From positions 62,001 to 126,000 of the forward strand of contig CAWZYM010000266.1 of the NCBI GenBank assembly GCA_963966185.1: a stretch of 64,000 nt of DNA, in the 5' to 3' direction. The position numbers and the translations under genes are program-made. Of the stretch, positions 1 to 10,239 are shown piece after piece. The notes under the pieces are model-generated. The model did no database searches and had not been told where the DNA came from. It worked only from the letters and a program-made list of their open reading frames with translations. Every line of letters starts with the position of its first letter. Position 1 is the first letter of the stretch. This DNA is from Rhabditoides inermis. Its lineage: Eukaryota; Nematoda; Chromadorea; Rhabditida; Rhabditidae.

Positions 1-664
1 TTAACAGAATCGTTTGACCGCTACCCCTTATTCTTCGTTACTCGTTACAAAATTAACAATGCCAAACAATTCCCCCGTAAAGTTTTCTTGATTGATTGAA
101 TGATTGATAGTGTTCCTACCACCCCTGCAGAGTGCTCATGAATCTCTCGAATCGGGAGCTACCTCTTCTTTCTACATGTTACTATGATACTATGTATATG
201 TAGTTGTGCTTTTCGAATCAGTGAAGCACACGAATGATTCAAATATGACGAGCACCCGATCATGTATCTATCGAAAACTCACTATATGATACAAAGTGTT
301 TTGAAAGTCTTTCGGAGAAGCGTGGCTGTTCTGACGTGAGGTTTTCCGAGGGTCCAATTTCAGCAAAAGTTGAGTCTGTCCTCTACTATAGAATACACTT
401 GCGTACATCCGTATGTAACTGTGAAGCATGCAACAGCGAAGTTCACATGTTGTTTCATCTATTCGAAACTGTCTTCGGACGCTTGAAAACGCGACGGAAC
501 ACAGTGTTGCGAGAGCGTTTCGAGAACTCCCGACGAGACTGTGCACGTCTCGCTATTTCAAAACAACGCTCTCTACCGTAGTTCTCTACCACTGAACTGA
601 AAACATGTTTGGACAACTGCAGACCATAACACGCCACAACGCCACTACAATGTCCTTTTCTGAC
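1..664. other. No recognised gene at left edge
   Basis: This should be intron or downstream part of the minus-strand nuclear receptor gene. I looked for ligand-binding-domain exons and could not identify one. A short CT run lies just to the right, at 830-872, inside the intron between NHR exons 4 and 5. Confidence 0.4.
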
Positions 665-2114
665 CTTGAAATCGGCGACGGCGCCTTCTCGGGCCTGCTT
701 GTCAGCCAGAAGCAGCGAGTTGACGAGCAGCCGAGAGTCCATCCGAGTGCGCTTAGCCGGGTCCTGCAACGAATGTTCTCTATCGGTCGCGTTCTCTCCT
801 TCTCTAGGGCTACGGTAGAAAATGTGTTTCTCTCTCTCTCTCTCTCTCTCACTCTCTCTCTCTCTCTCTCTTTCGCGTACCATCTCATCCTCCTCCCTGG
901 ATGGTGACTTTCTCTTCTCGCCTCGCTTCTGCTGTTGCTCCCTCTCCGGCGCACGTTCCATCCTCACCGCTGCAAGTCATCCGAGGATACGGTAGGGCTA
1001 CGGTAGCACCGTGTGTGGTATACGGTAGGACTTGCCACCGTGCAGATGCCAATGTGTCAATGAGATTCAAGATGTCTCGAATTTGAGTGTCCCTTTTCAG
1101 TTTTATGTACGTCTAGGAAGATATTCAAATGAGAATTGATATCACAGCCGGAAACCACGAAAAAGTATCACCTTTTTATCCAACGTTTCGGCACTAGGCC
1201 TTCATCAGGGATGGACAGAGGGAGATAAAAAGAGAGAGAAAGAGAGAGATAGAGATAGAGATAAAGAGGGGGAGAAAGAGAGAAAGAAACACATGTACTT
1301 TAAACTTACCGTAGCTCTTGGTAATTCTGATTTCAGGGCTATCAGTAGAGTGAGATCAAAACAAGTGCGGTGGCTAACTGAGAACTTGTTTCGTGTTTGC
1401 CGTCTAAAGTCCTTTCTCTCTCATCCCCCTCTATGTCTCTTTCTCTTTCTCTTTTTCTCTTCCCCCCCTTCTCTCTCTCACCTTCGATTCGCATTCCGGC
1501 GCTGAGGCATCGGTTGAAGCGGCAGAAGCGGCAGGTGTTGCGTCCGGCTGGAATACAAGTGTGAACCTCCCCATCTTCCACTTCCCGTCACACAATTTCG
1601 AAAAAGGTTCCACAAAAAACTGTTTTGTTATACAAACGATGGCAAAGGGTTCTCATTCGATCTTTCTGAGATTTTCTGCCAGCAAGTGTTGAGTTTGGTT
1701 CCTATATGATCGTCGCTCTTTCAACCCCACGGCAAACGACTGGTAACTGGTTTCCGAAGCGCCGCAAAAAAGACCGGCGATGAAATGCTAGTGCTAGCCT
1801 GCCGCGATCAATGACGTGATGAGAGAATGACGCGCAGTGGTCAGAGACCGCGAACACCACTCATTGCTATGGACAGCTGAAACTCATGTAATCAGTTAGA
1901 ATATGCAAATCACCGGTGATATCGCAGCGCTCTGCGTAGCGGCACGCGTACTTGCTGCCCGTCTTCACCTGCAATCGATAATTTCGAAAATTGAAAATCG
2001 ATAATTGCTAGAAGAAGTCGCTCTTACCGTTCGCCAGAAGAAGCACTTGCAGCCGTGGCACGCGGCGACGCCGTAGTAGAGATGCGAGCAGGCGCGGTCC
2101 CCGCACACCACACA
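665..2114 (-). CDS. Nuclear hormone receptor, DNA-binding domain and hinge (partial)
   Basis: Ligand-regulated transcription factor, expected in the nucleus. Exons read 2028-2114, 1914-1968, 1482-1547, 881-969 and 665-763; phases agree. The first exon gives zinc finger 1 (CVVCGD...HGCKCFFWRT). The next two give finger 2 (YACRYAERCDIT, then NTCRFCRFNRCLSAGM), the signature end of a nuclear receptor DNA-binding domain. Exon 4 begins AVRMERAPERE, resembling the AVQ(x)ERD stretch that follows this domain in nematode receptors, and is very Arg/Glu/Lys-rich. Exon 5 (DPAKRTRMDSRLLVN...) should be the hinge. The ligand-binding domain lies beyond the left edge. The start codon and residues before the first Cys were not found upstream of 2114. 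The P-box, CHGCKC, departs from the usual CxGCKxFFRR by having Cys and Trp. Supplementary-type nematode NHR is the likely class; exact subfamily unknown. Confidence 0.85.
1178..1213 (-). ncRNA. Hammerhead-ribozyme-like core, Penelope-element type
   Basis: On the minus strand the core reads AUCC, CUGAUGA (1208-1202), A, a 3-bp helix GGC/GCC with loop CUAGU, GAAAC (1189-1185), GUU, GGAU. The AUCC and GGAU flanks pair as helix I. A-C of GAAAC with G-U of GUU would form a minimal helix III, leaving the scissile NUH triplet GUU. This compact layout is the kind known from Penelope-like retroelements. No Penelope coding region is visible nearby, so this would be a terminal remnant. It sits in the intron between NHR exons 3 and 4. 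Found by eye only. Confidence 0.5.
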
Positions 2115-2379
2115 CTACAAAACACACCATGCACCACCCGACACTACGTCACACTACGTCACACCACGCTTCACACCACGCTTATCGCCGCCGGTCTAAT
2201 CTAATCGCGCGTGATTGTGAACGAGAAAAGAGTGACTTTGATCGTCGATCGAACTGTGCGTGACTGTCGTGAAATCCTCTTTTCGAAGAGTGCATGTTTG
2301 TACGGGAGAGACGATAGTGATGAGAATTAGAGGCCATAAACCTACAGTAGGCAATCACCGGAAACGAGGATATTTGTGA

Positions 2380-2481
<102 letters not shown>

Positions 2482-3415
2482 GTGAACTGCAGAGAATTGG
2501 AGATCTTTAGAACATGATAGCGAACACGAAAAACCACTCTCTCATCCAGCGGAGTGATAAAGAAAGATAACCAGGTAACCCCTTTCGCAGATGCATTCAT
2601 GGTAGCGCTTGCGAAACGAGGCGAGAACGTTTTCTTCGAAACTCAGGACTCACCAAGGTCACTAAGACATCCTTGGCGGGTAGGCGTTCGGGGGCGGACG
2701 TTTTCGCCGGTTCAGCCTCTGAAACGTACGGAAAGTGAGGAGAAAAGGAGAGAAAGAGGGAGGGAGAGAGGGAGGGAGAGAGGGAGGGAGAGAGAAAGAG
2801 AGAGGGAGAACGCACGTGTAGAACGTTGTTTGCTGTTGGGCTGCGCGTCGGAAGCCATCGGGTTGTCTTGGCGAGTATCGCGGGGTTGAGGCGCGCCGTA
2901 CTAGGCAGCGGCACCTTCCGAGAGGGTGCTTGGATAGGGAACAGAGAGACCCGCGAGCGAGCGACCGGGCCTGAAGGAAATCGTGTCACGGCAATCACGT
3001 TAGAGGGGAAAAAACTAGATTGTTTCCAATATTGTTACAGAATCTGCCAAGTAAAGTACATGATTTACAGTGTCACACACTTCGCGACGCGAAAAAAAAA
3101 ACGATTCTCGCCAATGTAGAGTTGTTCAAATAGAATCGATCGCGCCTTCGCTCAGAGACATTTCCGGCGCATTTTCGGGTGACCGCTGCTCTCACATGAC
3201 TATGTCAATAATGAAGAGAAAAGAGAGAGACGACGCTCGTTCATCACAGTATCTTTAGAACCGGTCGTAGATACACTTCTCGAAAAATGAAAAATTGAGA
3301 AAATTTGTGTTTGAATGTGACCAGCGCTGGATCGGATGCAAACACAGCGAAAAGGGAAAAGGGGGAGGGCGGTCCGCTATCAGCCATTACCACAAAAGGA
3401 GAGATCGATTGGCAG

Positions 3416-3460
<45 letters not shown>

Positions 3461-3690
3461 CGGGCGGTGACTGTCCGTTTTGTAAACTACACCAAGTAGA
3501 AGAGGCATTGCGGCAGGTGTAAACGTGACCACTCCATTAAAGGTACGCAGTCAAACAAGGTGGAGGGAGTAGTCTCTCGCTAGTCTCACTCCGCACACAG
3601 CCCCAAATAGTCCGTCATTTTGTTGCATCAAGTTCAGAAGTCAACTGGCCGAGTAAACTTACAGTCAACCTTGATTTATTGTAGTTGCTG
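2482..3690. other. Gene-free stretch with GA-rich tracts
   Basis: No convincing coding region. It holds a GGGA/GA-rich tract (2735-2810) and a pure (GA)n run (3418-3459). The promoter and first exon of the minus-strand nuclear receptor could lie here, but I cannot point to them. Confidence 0.5.
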
Positions 3691-3691
<1 letters not shown>

Positions 3692-3729
<38 letters not shown>

Positions 3730-4292
3730 CATACATACATACATACATACATACATACATACATACATACATACATACATACATACATACATACATACAT
3801 ACATACATACATACATACATACATACATACATACATACATACATACATACATACATACATACATACATACATACATACATACATACATACATACATACAT
3901 ACATACATACATACATACATACATACATACATACATACATACATACATACATACATACATACATACATACATACATACATACATACATACATACATACAT
4001 ACATACATACATACATACATACATACATACATACATACATACATACATACATACATACATACATACATACATACATACATACATACATACATACATACAT
4101 ACATACATACATACATACATACATACATACATACATACATACATACATACATACATACATACATACATACATACATACATACATACATACATACATACAT
4201 ACATACATACATACATACATACATACATACATACATACATACATACATACATACATACATACATACATACATACATACATACATACATACAT

Positions 4293-4325
<33 letters not shown>

Positions 4326-4326
4326 A
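3692..4326. repeat. Giant (ACAT)n tetranucleotide array with (AC)n flanks
   Basis: About 580 bp of essentially perfect ACAT repeat is bracketed by short (AC)n runs at 3694-3722 and 4305-4324. Its period of four makes open frames in all phases on both strands, all artefactual. Confidence 0.99.
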
Positions 4327-4915
4327 ACAAGATTGTATGGATGTGATGTATGATGTATGACATGTCGCCCTGACACGGCGATGTACAATTTATCAGTCAG
4401 ATGTGTGCTCAGAGACATAATTCAAATCACAAGTAACACTTACATCTCATACTTCACGCCAGGTAGGCTGGTAACAAATAACTCATAAGTGGTAAAAATT
4501 TCAGATTTCATAGTATCACACAATTATGAATCAAGACAAGTCTGTACAATGGTACACTAAGAAGTAAATGAGAAAAAAAAACTACATTTGCGAAAATAGT
4601 ACACCAGCGATTTTGACACCACGATTTTCTTGTTTGGAAACTACATTGTTACATTGTAAACTACATTGTAGTCGTTGTTTTTCTTTCTCCAGTCTCCCCG
4701 ATCACTTTTGTAGTCTTGTCGATTTCATTTTTCCCCTCTGTTAAAAGCAAAATGCTGTTACTACTGGCTTCAACTCTGTACTTATAACGTTCGGACTCGT
4801 TATTCTTCCCACGACCCCTGAAAAATTATGTGCGGCAAACAACACTAATTGAATTAGTACTCGATTCTGCTCCTTTTTTATAATAACGGCATTTAGACTG
4901 GAGAGGAATCCTCAA
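4327..4915. other. No gene seen
   Basis: AT-rich DNA between the tetranucleotide array and the LTR element. No exon, RNA gene or clear repeat recognised. Confidence 0.5.
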
Positions 4916-5101
4916 TGTCAGCGATATCGATGATGTGATCGTATCGTGAATACATTTGCGCAATCGCGTAATAACGACAATCGCCGAATGCCATGAAATG
5001 TAACGACATTTGAGAAGGATCGACATCCAGCGTATATAAGACCCACTAAACGCTTCCCTCTTGGACTTGCAATAAAGATGTAACTGCGAATAGTTCTGAC
5101 A
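4916..5101 (+). repeat. 5' LTR of the TRIM element
   Basis: 186 bp, TG...CA ends inside the inverted hexamer TGTCAG/CTGACA, with TATA at 5033 and AATAAA at 5071. Preceded by the target duplication CTCAA. Confidence 0.93.
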
Positions 5102-5721
5102 TGGCGACCATGGGGTTCGGCCTATCTTCTGCGGCGCCCCTCCATCAATACTTCCTCACTACAACTTCTTAGCTATTCGATGTTTCCTTTTGTTCCGGAG
5201 GGCCGGTCTATCCTAGACCGTATGCAGTCCCACGCCTCTTTTTTCATCTACATCTGTGAATAACAATATCGTCGTTTGCTGCGCAAGAACGAAACTTCAA
5301 CGATAACAACGTGCACTGTCGATATCCAATGAAAGTGAGTGTGAGCTCTTGGTTTCTACATTCAACAATGAAACTGTGCAATGTGATCAAATCTATAATG
5401 AATAAGCAACGTATGTTTTGAGCCCAATAAGCGGCAATTAACGGCCAACCGATGGCGGAGAATATGTCATGATGACAACTTCTGAATGCTACTTGCTACT
5501 CACAAATAGAGCTTCACGTCTACTACTGTATGCTTTGTGCCCAACAAGTGGCAATATGGCGGCTAACCTATGGCGGAGTCTATGTCATTACGACAACTTC
5601 TGAATGCTTCTTACAAGAAGAGCTTCACGTCTACTACGCGACCAACTGCAACCTACTGAATGACTAACTGATTGAAGAACCACCGGTAAACCTCACTCTT
5701 CAACGTCTCTTTTTTCGGGAG

Positions 5722-5907
5722 TGTCAGCGATATCGATAATGTGATCGTATCGTGAATACATTTGCGCGAACGCGTAATAACGACAATCGCCGAATGCCAT
5801 GAAATGTAACGACATTCGAGAAGGATCGACATCCAGCGTATATAAGACCCACTAAACGCTTCCCTCTTGGACTTGCAATAAAGATGTAACTGCGAATAGT
5901 TCTGACA
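5722..5907 (+). repeat. 3' LTR of the TRIM element
   Basis: 186 bp, same length as the 5' LTR with about four substitutions, implying a fairly recent insertion. Followed by CTCAA, the second copy of the target duplication. Confidence 0.93.
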
Positions 5908-7743
5908 CTCAAAGACGATGACATTTTTGAACACCTATGTTTGCGATTGATCTTCGAAGCACGGATCTTTCGCCGAAATCGGTTTTTTTCCAGAAGCTGC
6001 AAGTAGGGAAGATGCTTCACAAAAAATTGGTCGTACATAGAACACGCAATCGGCGTTTTATTACTGTACTTTTTGCGTACTATTCAATCTTACCGTGTTC
6101 CACCGTGTCTCACGTATGTAATAATATTTGATACTTATTCGAGAACGAAATGAAGATGCAAGATACTAAGATACTTAGTGCTGAATGGAAGAAACAGAAG
6201 TGGACCGAATGAATCTTTAAATCCTTAAAACGAATTGGCTAACTTTTCTTTTTTCTTTTTTTTAATAAAACTACTATTAGTCTTTGAACAATAACAAAAC
6301 CGAGCTTACATTATTTTTTTACAAGGTAGGGCGTGTCGGAACATTGTAAAAGATTGAACATACATACGCGTTCATAATCCCATAACGGTAAAAATCAGAT
6401 TAACACAATCTCAAGGTACATCTCAGAATAGTGCTAACGCTCACTCCGCTTGCTGTATACGCTGACTATACGCTGCTAAAAGTAAGTGACGGGCTTTATA
6501 ACAAGGTCTATCGACAGCAAAAACTATGTACACAAATAACCGCAAACAATCGTTTTATCGACGAGCGTTACGGTAGCCGAATTCAACCCGTTCTCAGTCG
6601 TAGGCTCGTTCGAATTCATCGCCATCTCGACTGGATTTATGCACCTGTTCTACATTCTACAGCCGATACGCGGCTGATGTCTGACCGGTCAATGTCTAGT
6701 AGACACTTCATCAACTGAAAACGAAAAGTTGTGTGCGTGTGCGTTTTATGAAAGTCAGGCGGCACGTGTTCTTATCTCAGTAGCGATTGTAGGGTGTTCC
6801 CTCGTTCACGGTAGGCAGTCATATTGTCGCTTGCTTTCTAGATATCATTACCGCATCGAGAAAGGGTCATTCGGCACGCACCACGTTTGGGCGACACAGA
6901 CGTGAACTTTTGTCGAACTTTATTTGAAAGGCACATTACCAAAGTTCATAAAACTTGGCAATACTGAATGCACGTAGCGGGAGTCGAACCGGCATAGCAT
7001 GGTCCAAGAAGCGTGAGCGTTTCAACACCGCTACAGTCACATGGCACATGGCTCGTGAATCTCATTAAAACTGGGAACACTTGCTATGAAGCTTTTTTCG
7101 TGCTCATGTTAATAGTTACTCAGTTGTGAGACAACAATGAGCGTTAGAGTCGCACATCAACGATGAATGCGGCAAGTATTATAATTCTATGCTCGCAATA
7201 AGTTGCGCGCGGCGGGGTATATCAGAGGAAGACAGAGAATCTCGGCAATAGCGCGCAAAACAAGAGAAGAGAGGCAGACGGTTATGACATCGTATTTCGA
7301 TCTTCAAGCGAAGTAGATCGAAAACTATCGCTCTGGCGCAGACTATATCTACCTCTACAACCATATATCCTATGCGTTCACTACTGGCAACTATCGCCCT
7401 CGTTGTTGTGGTTGTCGTCGTTTTCTGAAATAATACAATTGGCTGAACTTTGCCCACTTCGAATAGGCTTGATTTGAGACATTTACTATGATACAGCGAA
7501 ACCATAAAGAAGGATTCAAAAATATATCGTCTGACCATTTCGATTGTTGCAAAAACAATTTATCATGACGTTTGTAAAACGAACACTGAAACAGAACAAC
7601 AACGATTGTTTATTAATCACCCACGATAATCAGTGCAAATAGATAACTAACTAAGGGATTAGAAACAAACTTTTCGAAAACACGGGGGAACTATCGTATT
7701 CCTGAACCACAAATAGCTCAATGAAAGAGAAAGTGTCACTGAA
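5908..7743. other. Gene-free, one tRNA-like element fragment
   Basis: No exon recognised. The only identifiable item is a partial minus-strand tRNA-like repeat near 6925-7060. The rest is AT-rich, probably intergenic DNA downstream of the minus-strand Str gene. Confidence 0.5.
6925..7060 (-). mobile_element. Partial tRNA-like SINE/MITE (family A)
   Basis: The minus strand carries a B-box-like GGTTCGACTCC (6980-6990) and an upstream A-box-like segment of a tRNA. The wording (AAGGCACATTACCAAAG..., ATGCTATGCCGGTTCGA) matches the elements at 23787 and 32745. Only one end is recognisable, so this copy is truncated or diverged. Confidence 0.6.
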
Positions 7744-10233
7744 TCAGCGCATGATGTTCATGTTAGGAAACAGGTCGCAATTTCGTTGGGGAGTGAAACG
7801 AGAAGCGTGTCGCAAGGGCAACATCAACTCCGATTTTGAGATGACGAGCGTTGAATGTGTGAGACTGCAGTCGTATAGGCTATCCGCGACGTGACTGACA
7901 CAGACTGCACTCCCATGTACGACACAACGCGAGCCAGTGAACCTGGATGTAAGCATGAATCGATTAGTACTCGTGCAAAACAGACGTTCGAACATCCTCG
8001 TTGCGGTGTCTCTGAGCTCTCGTATGCAGTAGATGACAATGAGCGGATCGAAAATGGGGTAGATGGAGACTGCCAGAACGGCTGCCTGCGATTGGTAATT
8101 CATTTTATCGTTCATGAAAGCGTTGGTAACTTTAGCCCATTGGCATTCGATTCCGAAAAGGGGAAGAAAAACAAGAAAAGAAATGGGAATGATGTTGAAA
8201 ATAAATGGAATCGAAGTCTGCAACAAGTATTATTGCTAATAACTATTTTAAACTTTCTGATTGACAAGATAACTACAGTTTTATACTGATAGGGTTTTTT
8301 TGAATGACAAAATAAGAACAGTTAAAGGATTTATCCGGGCAATATTTGTTTATGCCATAGTTTTGTATTGAAAATGCCTTACATAATGGCTAGAAACACC
8401 TACTAGATGAAAAGTACTGAAAGTTTGTTTGAATTGAACTATTGCCGAAAATACAGGTTTAGTCCATATTGGAGTAACGTTACATATAACTCGCTAAAAA
8501 ATGAAGTTTTCAAAAATCGGTCAACGCAATTCCGGGGAACTCTCGAAAGCATTCCAATAACCCATTGATCACATTTCGATATCTTTTGAAATAACAGATA
8601 TATTGCGAATTGAAAGACGTCTCAGGGAAATCGTGGCGGGACCAATTTTTATTGCCCGTAGTCATCCTTTAAAGGAACAGTGGCGCATTAATTTCGACTT
8701 TGGATCATAACTTGACCCATTGGAATGCAAAACAAACGAAAAAAATAACGATTTAAAGATGTTGCCGCGTTACCACACCAATTACCACAGACCGTCCCGT
8801 TACCACACGAAAATAGGCGTTCAAATGTGATTTTGGCGGGAAGCCCCATTGTCGCAAGGCCGATCGATTTTGTGATCGCTTTCGCAAAGAAGTCAGTTCT
8901 CGGGAAGGGCAGCGGTCTTTGCGCGTGATGACCCAATGAGCTGCGTGGCGCAGTGGAAAATACTGTGGGCTATCACTCTCGCAGCCACGGGTTCGATTCC
9001 TGTTTGCAACTTTGCCTGAAACATACATGCACCTCGGTGCGTGGTTATTTCGTGCGAATTTGAAAGTTTCATTACCACACGGTTCTGATATACGACTCTG
9101 TTCCTTTAATTAGAGAATTAACATTGTTACAGTGTTTAATGACAAGACATTTACAGTATTTGACCAGATAACTCGAAGAGGAAAAAAGAAAAAAAAGACT
9201 TGATACCTGCACAATAAGTGCTCGAAACAACTGCACTTGATTTTTTCTGAATACGGTGGGCAGTTCACTGTTTTTAAACTTTCGCAATATCAGGATGGCT
9301 GCTGTGAGAATTATCAACACCAAGAGAATCTGCATTTCATTTAAAAAAATTGTTTTTTATTTCCAGCAAACCATTGGTGACAAAACTCCGGTGACGCCTT
9401 TAAGGCCTGGAATATTGAAAACTCGCTTGTTCTCGGATGATGTCTGCAAGAGTGAGATACATACTCTGTTTTGTTAACATTCCAGTTCAAAACCGCTGAC
9501 AATTTTGTATTGAAAGCCCAGAGCATCTTTCTCCGTGACGTTGATACCAAAAGTTTCCCACATATAAGGCGCGCTCTGAATGGAATATTAGTTTTAGAAC
9601 GAACTTATGCCTGTAAATGTCTTTTCAAAAAAAAATCGCACAGGTTGAAGGTCGTAAGTAGAGGGGGATCCTAATAGAGCAGAGTATAGGAAAAGCGTCA
9701 CAAAACAGAATGATGTAGACAGATATAAGAAAACGTAGCGGGATAAAAGAGATAGGTATTGTGGTCTGAAAGTTACAAATATAACATCATCAGCGTTGAA
9801 TGCGACTCACTTGCAAAGTACGATGAATCTGTACACAAATTGAAAAGCGAGTGATAGAAGACAGAGAATGAAAGTGGCTGCGTATCCCAGCAGCAACGGA
9901 CGCTTGTCTCGGATCGGAATGAATGAAAAGACACAGACGATCAAATAGGAATCATTCCCGGAGTACGACACTTAAACAGGACACTCAGAAAAAGAGAGGC
10001 TGACCCACCGGTGTGCCTAGCACGTTGAAAACCGCGTATAAAATGTTGACAGTGCCAAATATGGCGAGTAGGTACCGGTACTGTCGCATCGCGGGCTGCG
10101 CGTTCGATAGGTAGATGACAACGATGAGGAAGACGTTGAATGTGGCAGAAATGAAGGAGAAGATGTATGCGGAGACGATGTGCGTGTTGCGGAACATTCT
10201 GTGAAGACAGGAGCAACTACTAAAATCCCACAT
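7744..10233 (-). CDS. Str-family 7TM chemoreceptor (possibly degraded)
   Basis: Candidate chemosensory GPCR of the nematode Str family, expected in sensory cilia membranes. Recognisable exons: first exon 10009-10233 (TM1-2, with QYRYLLAIFGTVNILYAVFN); ~9811-9944 (TM3 and FVYRFIVLC); a second extracellular-loop region around 9370-9545; 9207-9329 (TM5, then RKNQVQLFRALIVQ, the usual Str intracellular-loop motif); last exon 7744-8217 (SIPFIFNIIPISF, then AVSIYPIFDPLIVIYCIREL, the TM6-7 signature). The last exon runs on as an unusually long, non-family-like tail of ~60 residues. Phases between the first three exons do not close by eye, so exon limits are approximate and the gene may be a pseudogene. 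The intron 8218-9206 has taken two TTAA-flanked transposons. Confidence 0.65.
8332..8672. mobile_element. TTAA-flanked inverted-repeat element (family B)
   Basis: Ends are TTAAAGGATTTATCCGGGCA on the left and, read inward from the right, a matching TTAAAGGATGACTACGGGCA. The flanking TTAA at 8332 and 8669 looks like the target duplication. About 340 bp, no coding capacity. It abuts the next element so closely that a single TTAA serves both. Confidence 0.75.
8669..9109 (+). mobile_element. TTAA inverted-repeat element with internal tRNA-like segment (family A)
   Basis: Begins TTAAAGGAACAGTGGCGC and ends CTCTGTTCCTTTAA, so the ends are inverted repeats around TTAA. Inside is a tRNA-like stretch: an A-box-like TGGCGCAGTGG near 8946 and a perfect B-box-like GGTTCGATTCC near 8990. 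It looks like a SINE-type pol III promoter carried in a MITE body. Located in an intron of the Str gene. Confidence 0.75.
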
Positions 10234-10239
10234 GGTCAC

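Larger units (their letters stand above)
4916..5907 (+). mobile_element. TRIM-type non-autonomous LTR retroelement
   Basis: A complete miniature LTR element of 992 bp. Two 186-bp direct LTRs (4916-5101 and 5722-5907) begin TGTCAG and end CTGACA and differ at about four positions. The element is flanked by a perfect 5-bp target duplication CTCAA (4911-4915 and 5908-5912). Each LTR has a TATA box (5033-5039; 5839-5845) and an AATAAA signal (5071-5076; 5877-5882). The base after the 5' LTR starts TGGCGACC, fitting a primer-binding site that matches a tRNA CCA end. The 620-bp interior has no gag or pol. A ~110-bp internal tandem duplication ends in the shared GAGCTTCACGTCTACTAC (5412-5525 and 5530-5637). 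No clear polypurine tract is seen before the 3' LTR. Confidence 0.92.

Noticed and set aside
3720..4310. CRISPR-like array
   Set aside because: Eukaryotic microsatellite without spacers; none of the tandem arrays here has the repeat-spacer form.
3615..4418. Long open frames of YVCM or YIHT repeats
   Set aside because: Pure products of the ACAT tetranucleotide array; open in several frames on both strands.
8930..9010. Functional tRNA gene
   Set aside because: A and B boxes are present, but no closed acceptor stem was found and the segment lies inside a TTAA element, so it is a tRNA-derived part of a repeat.
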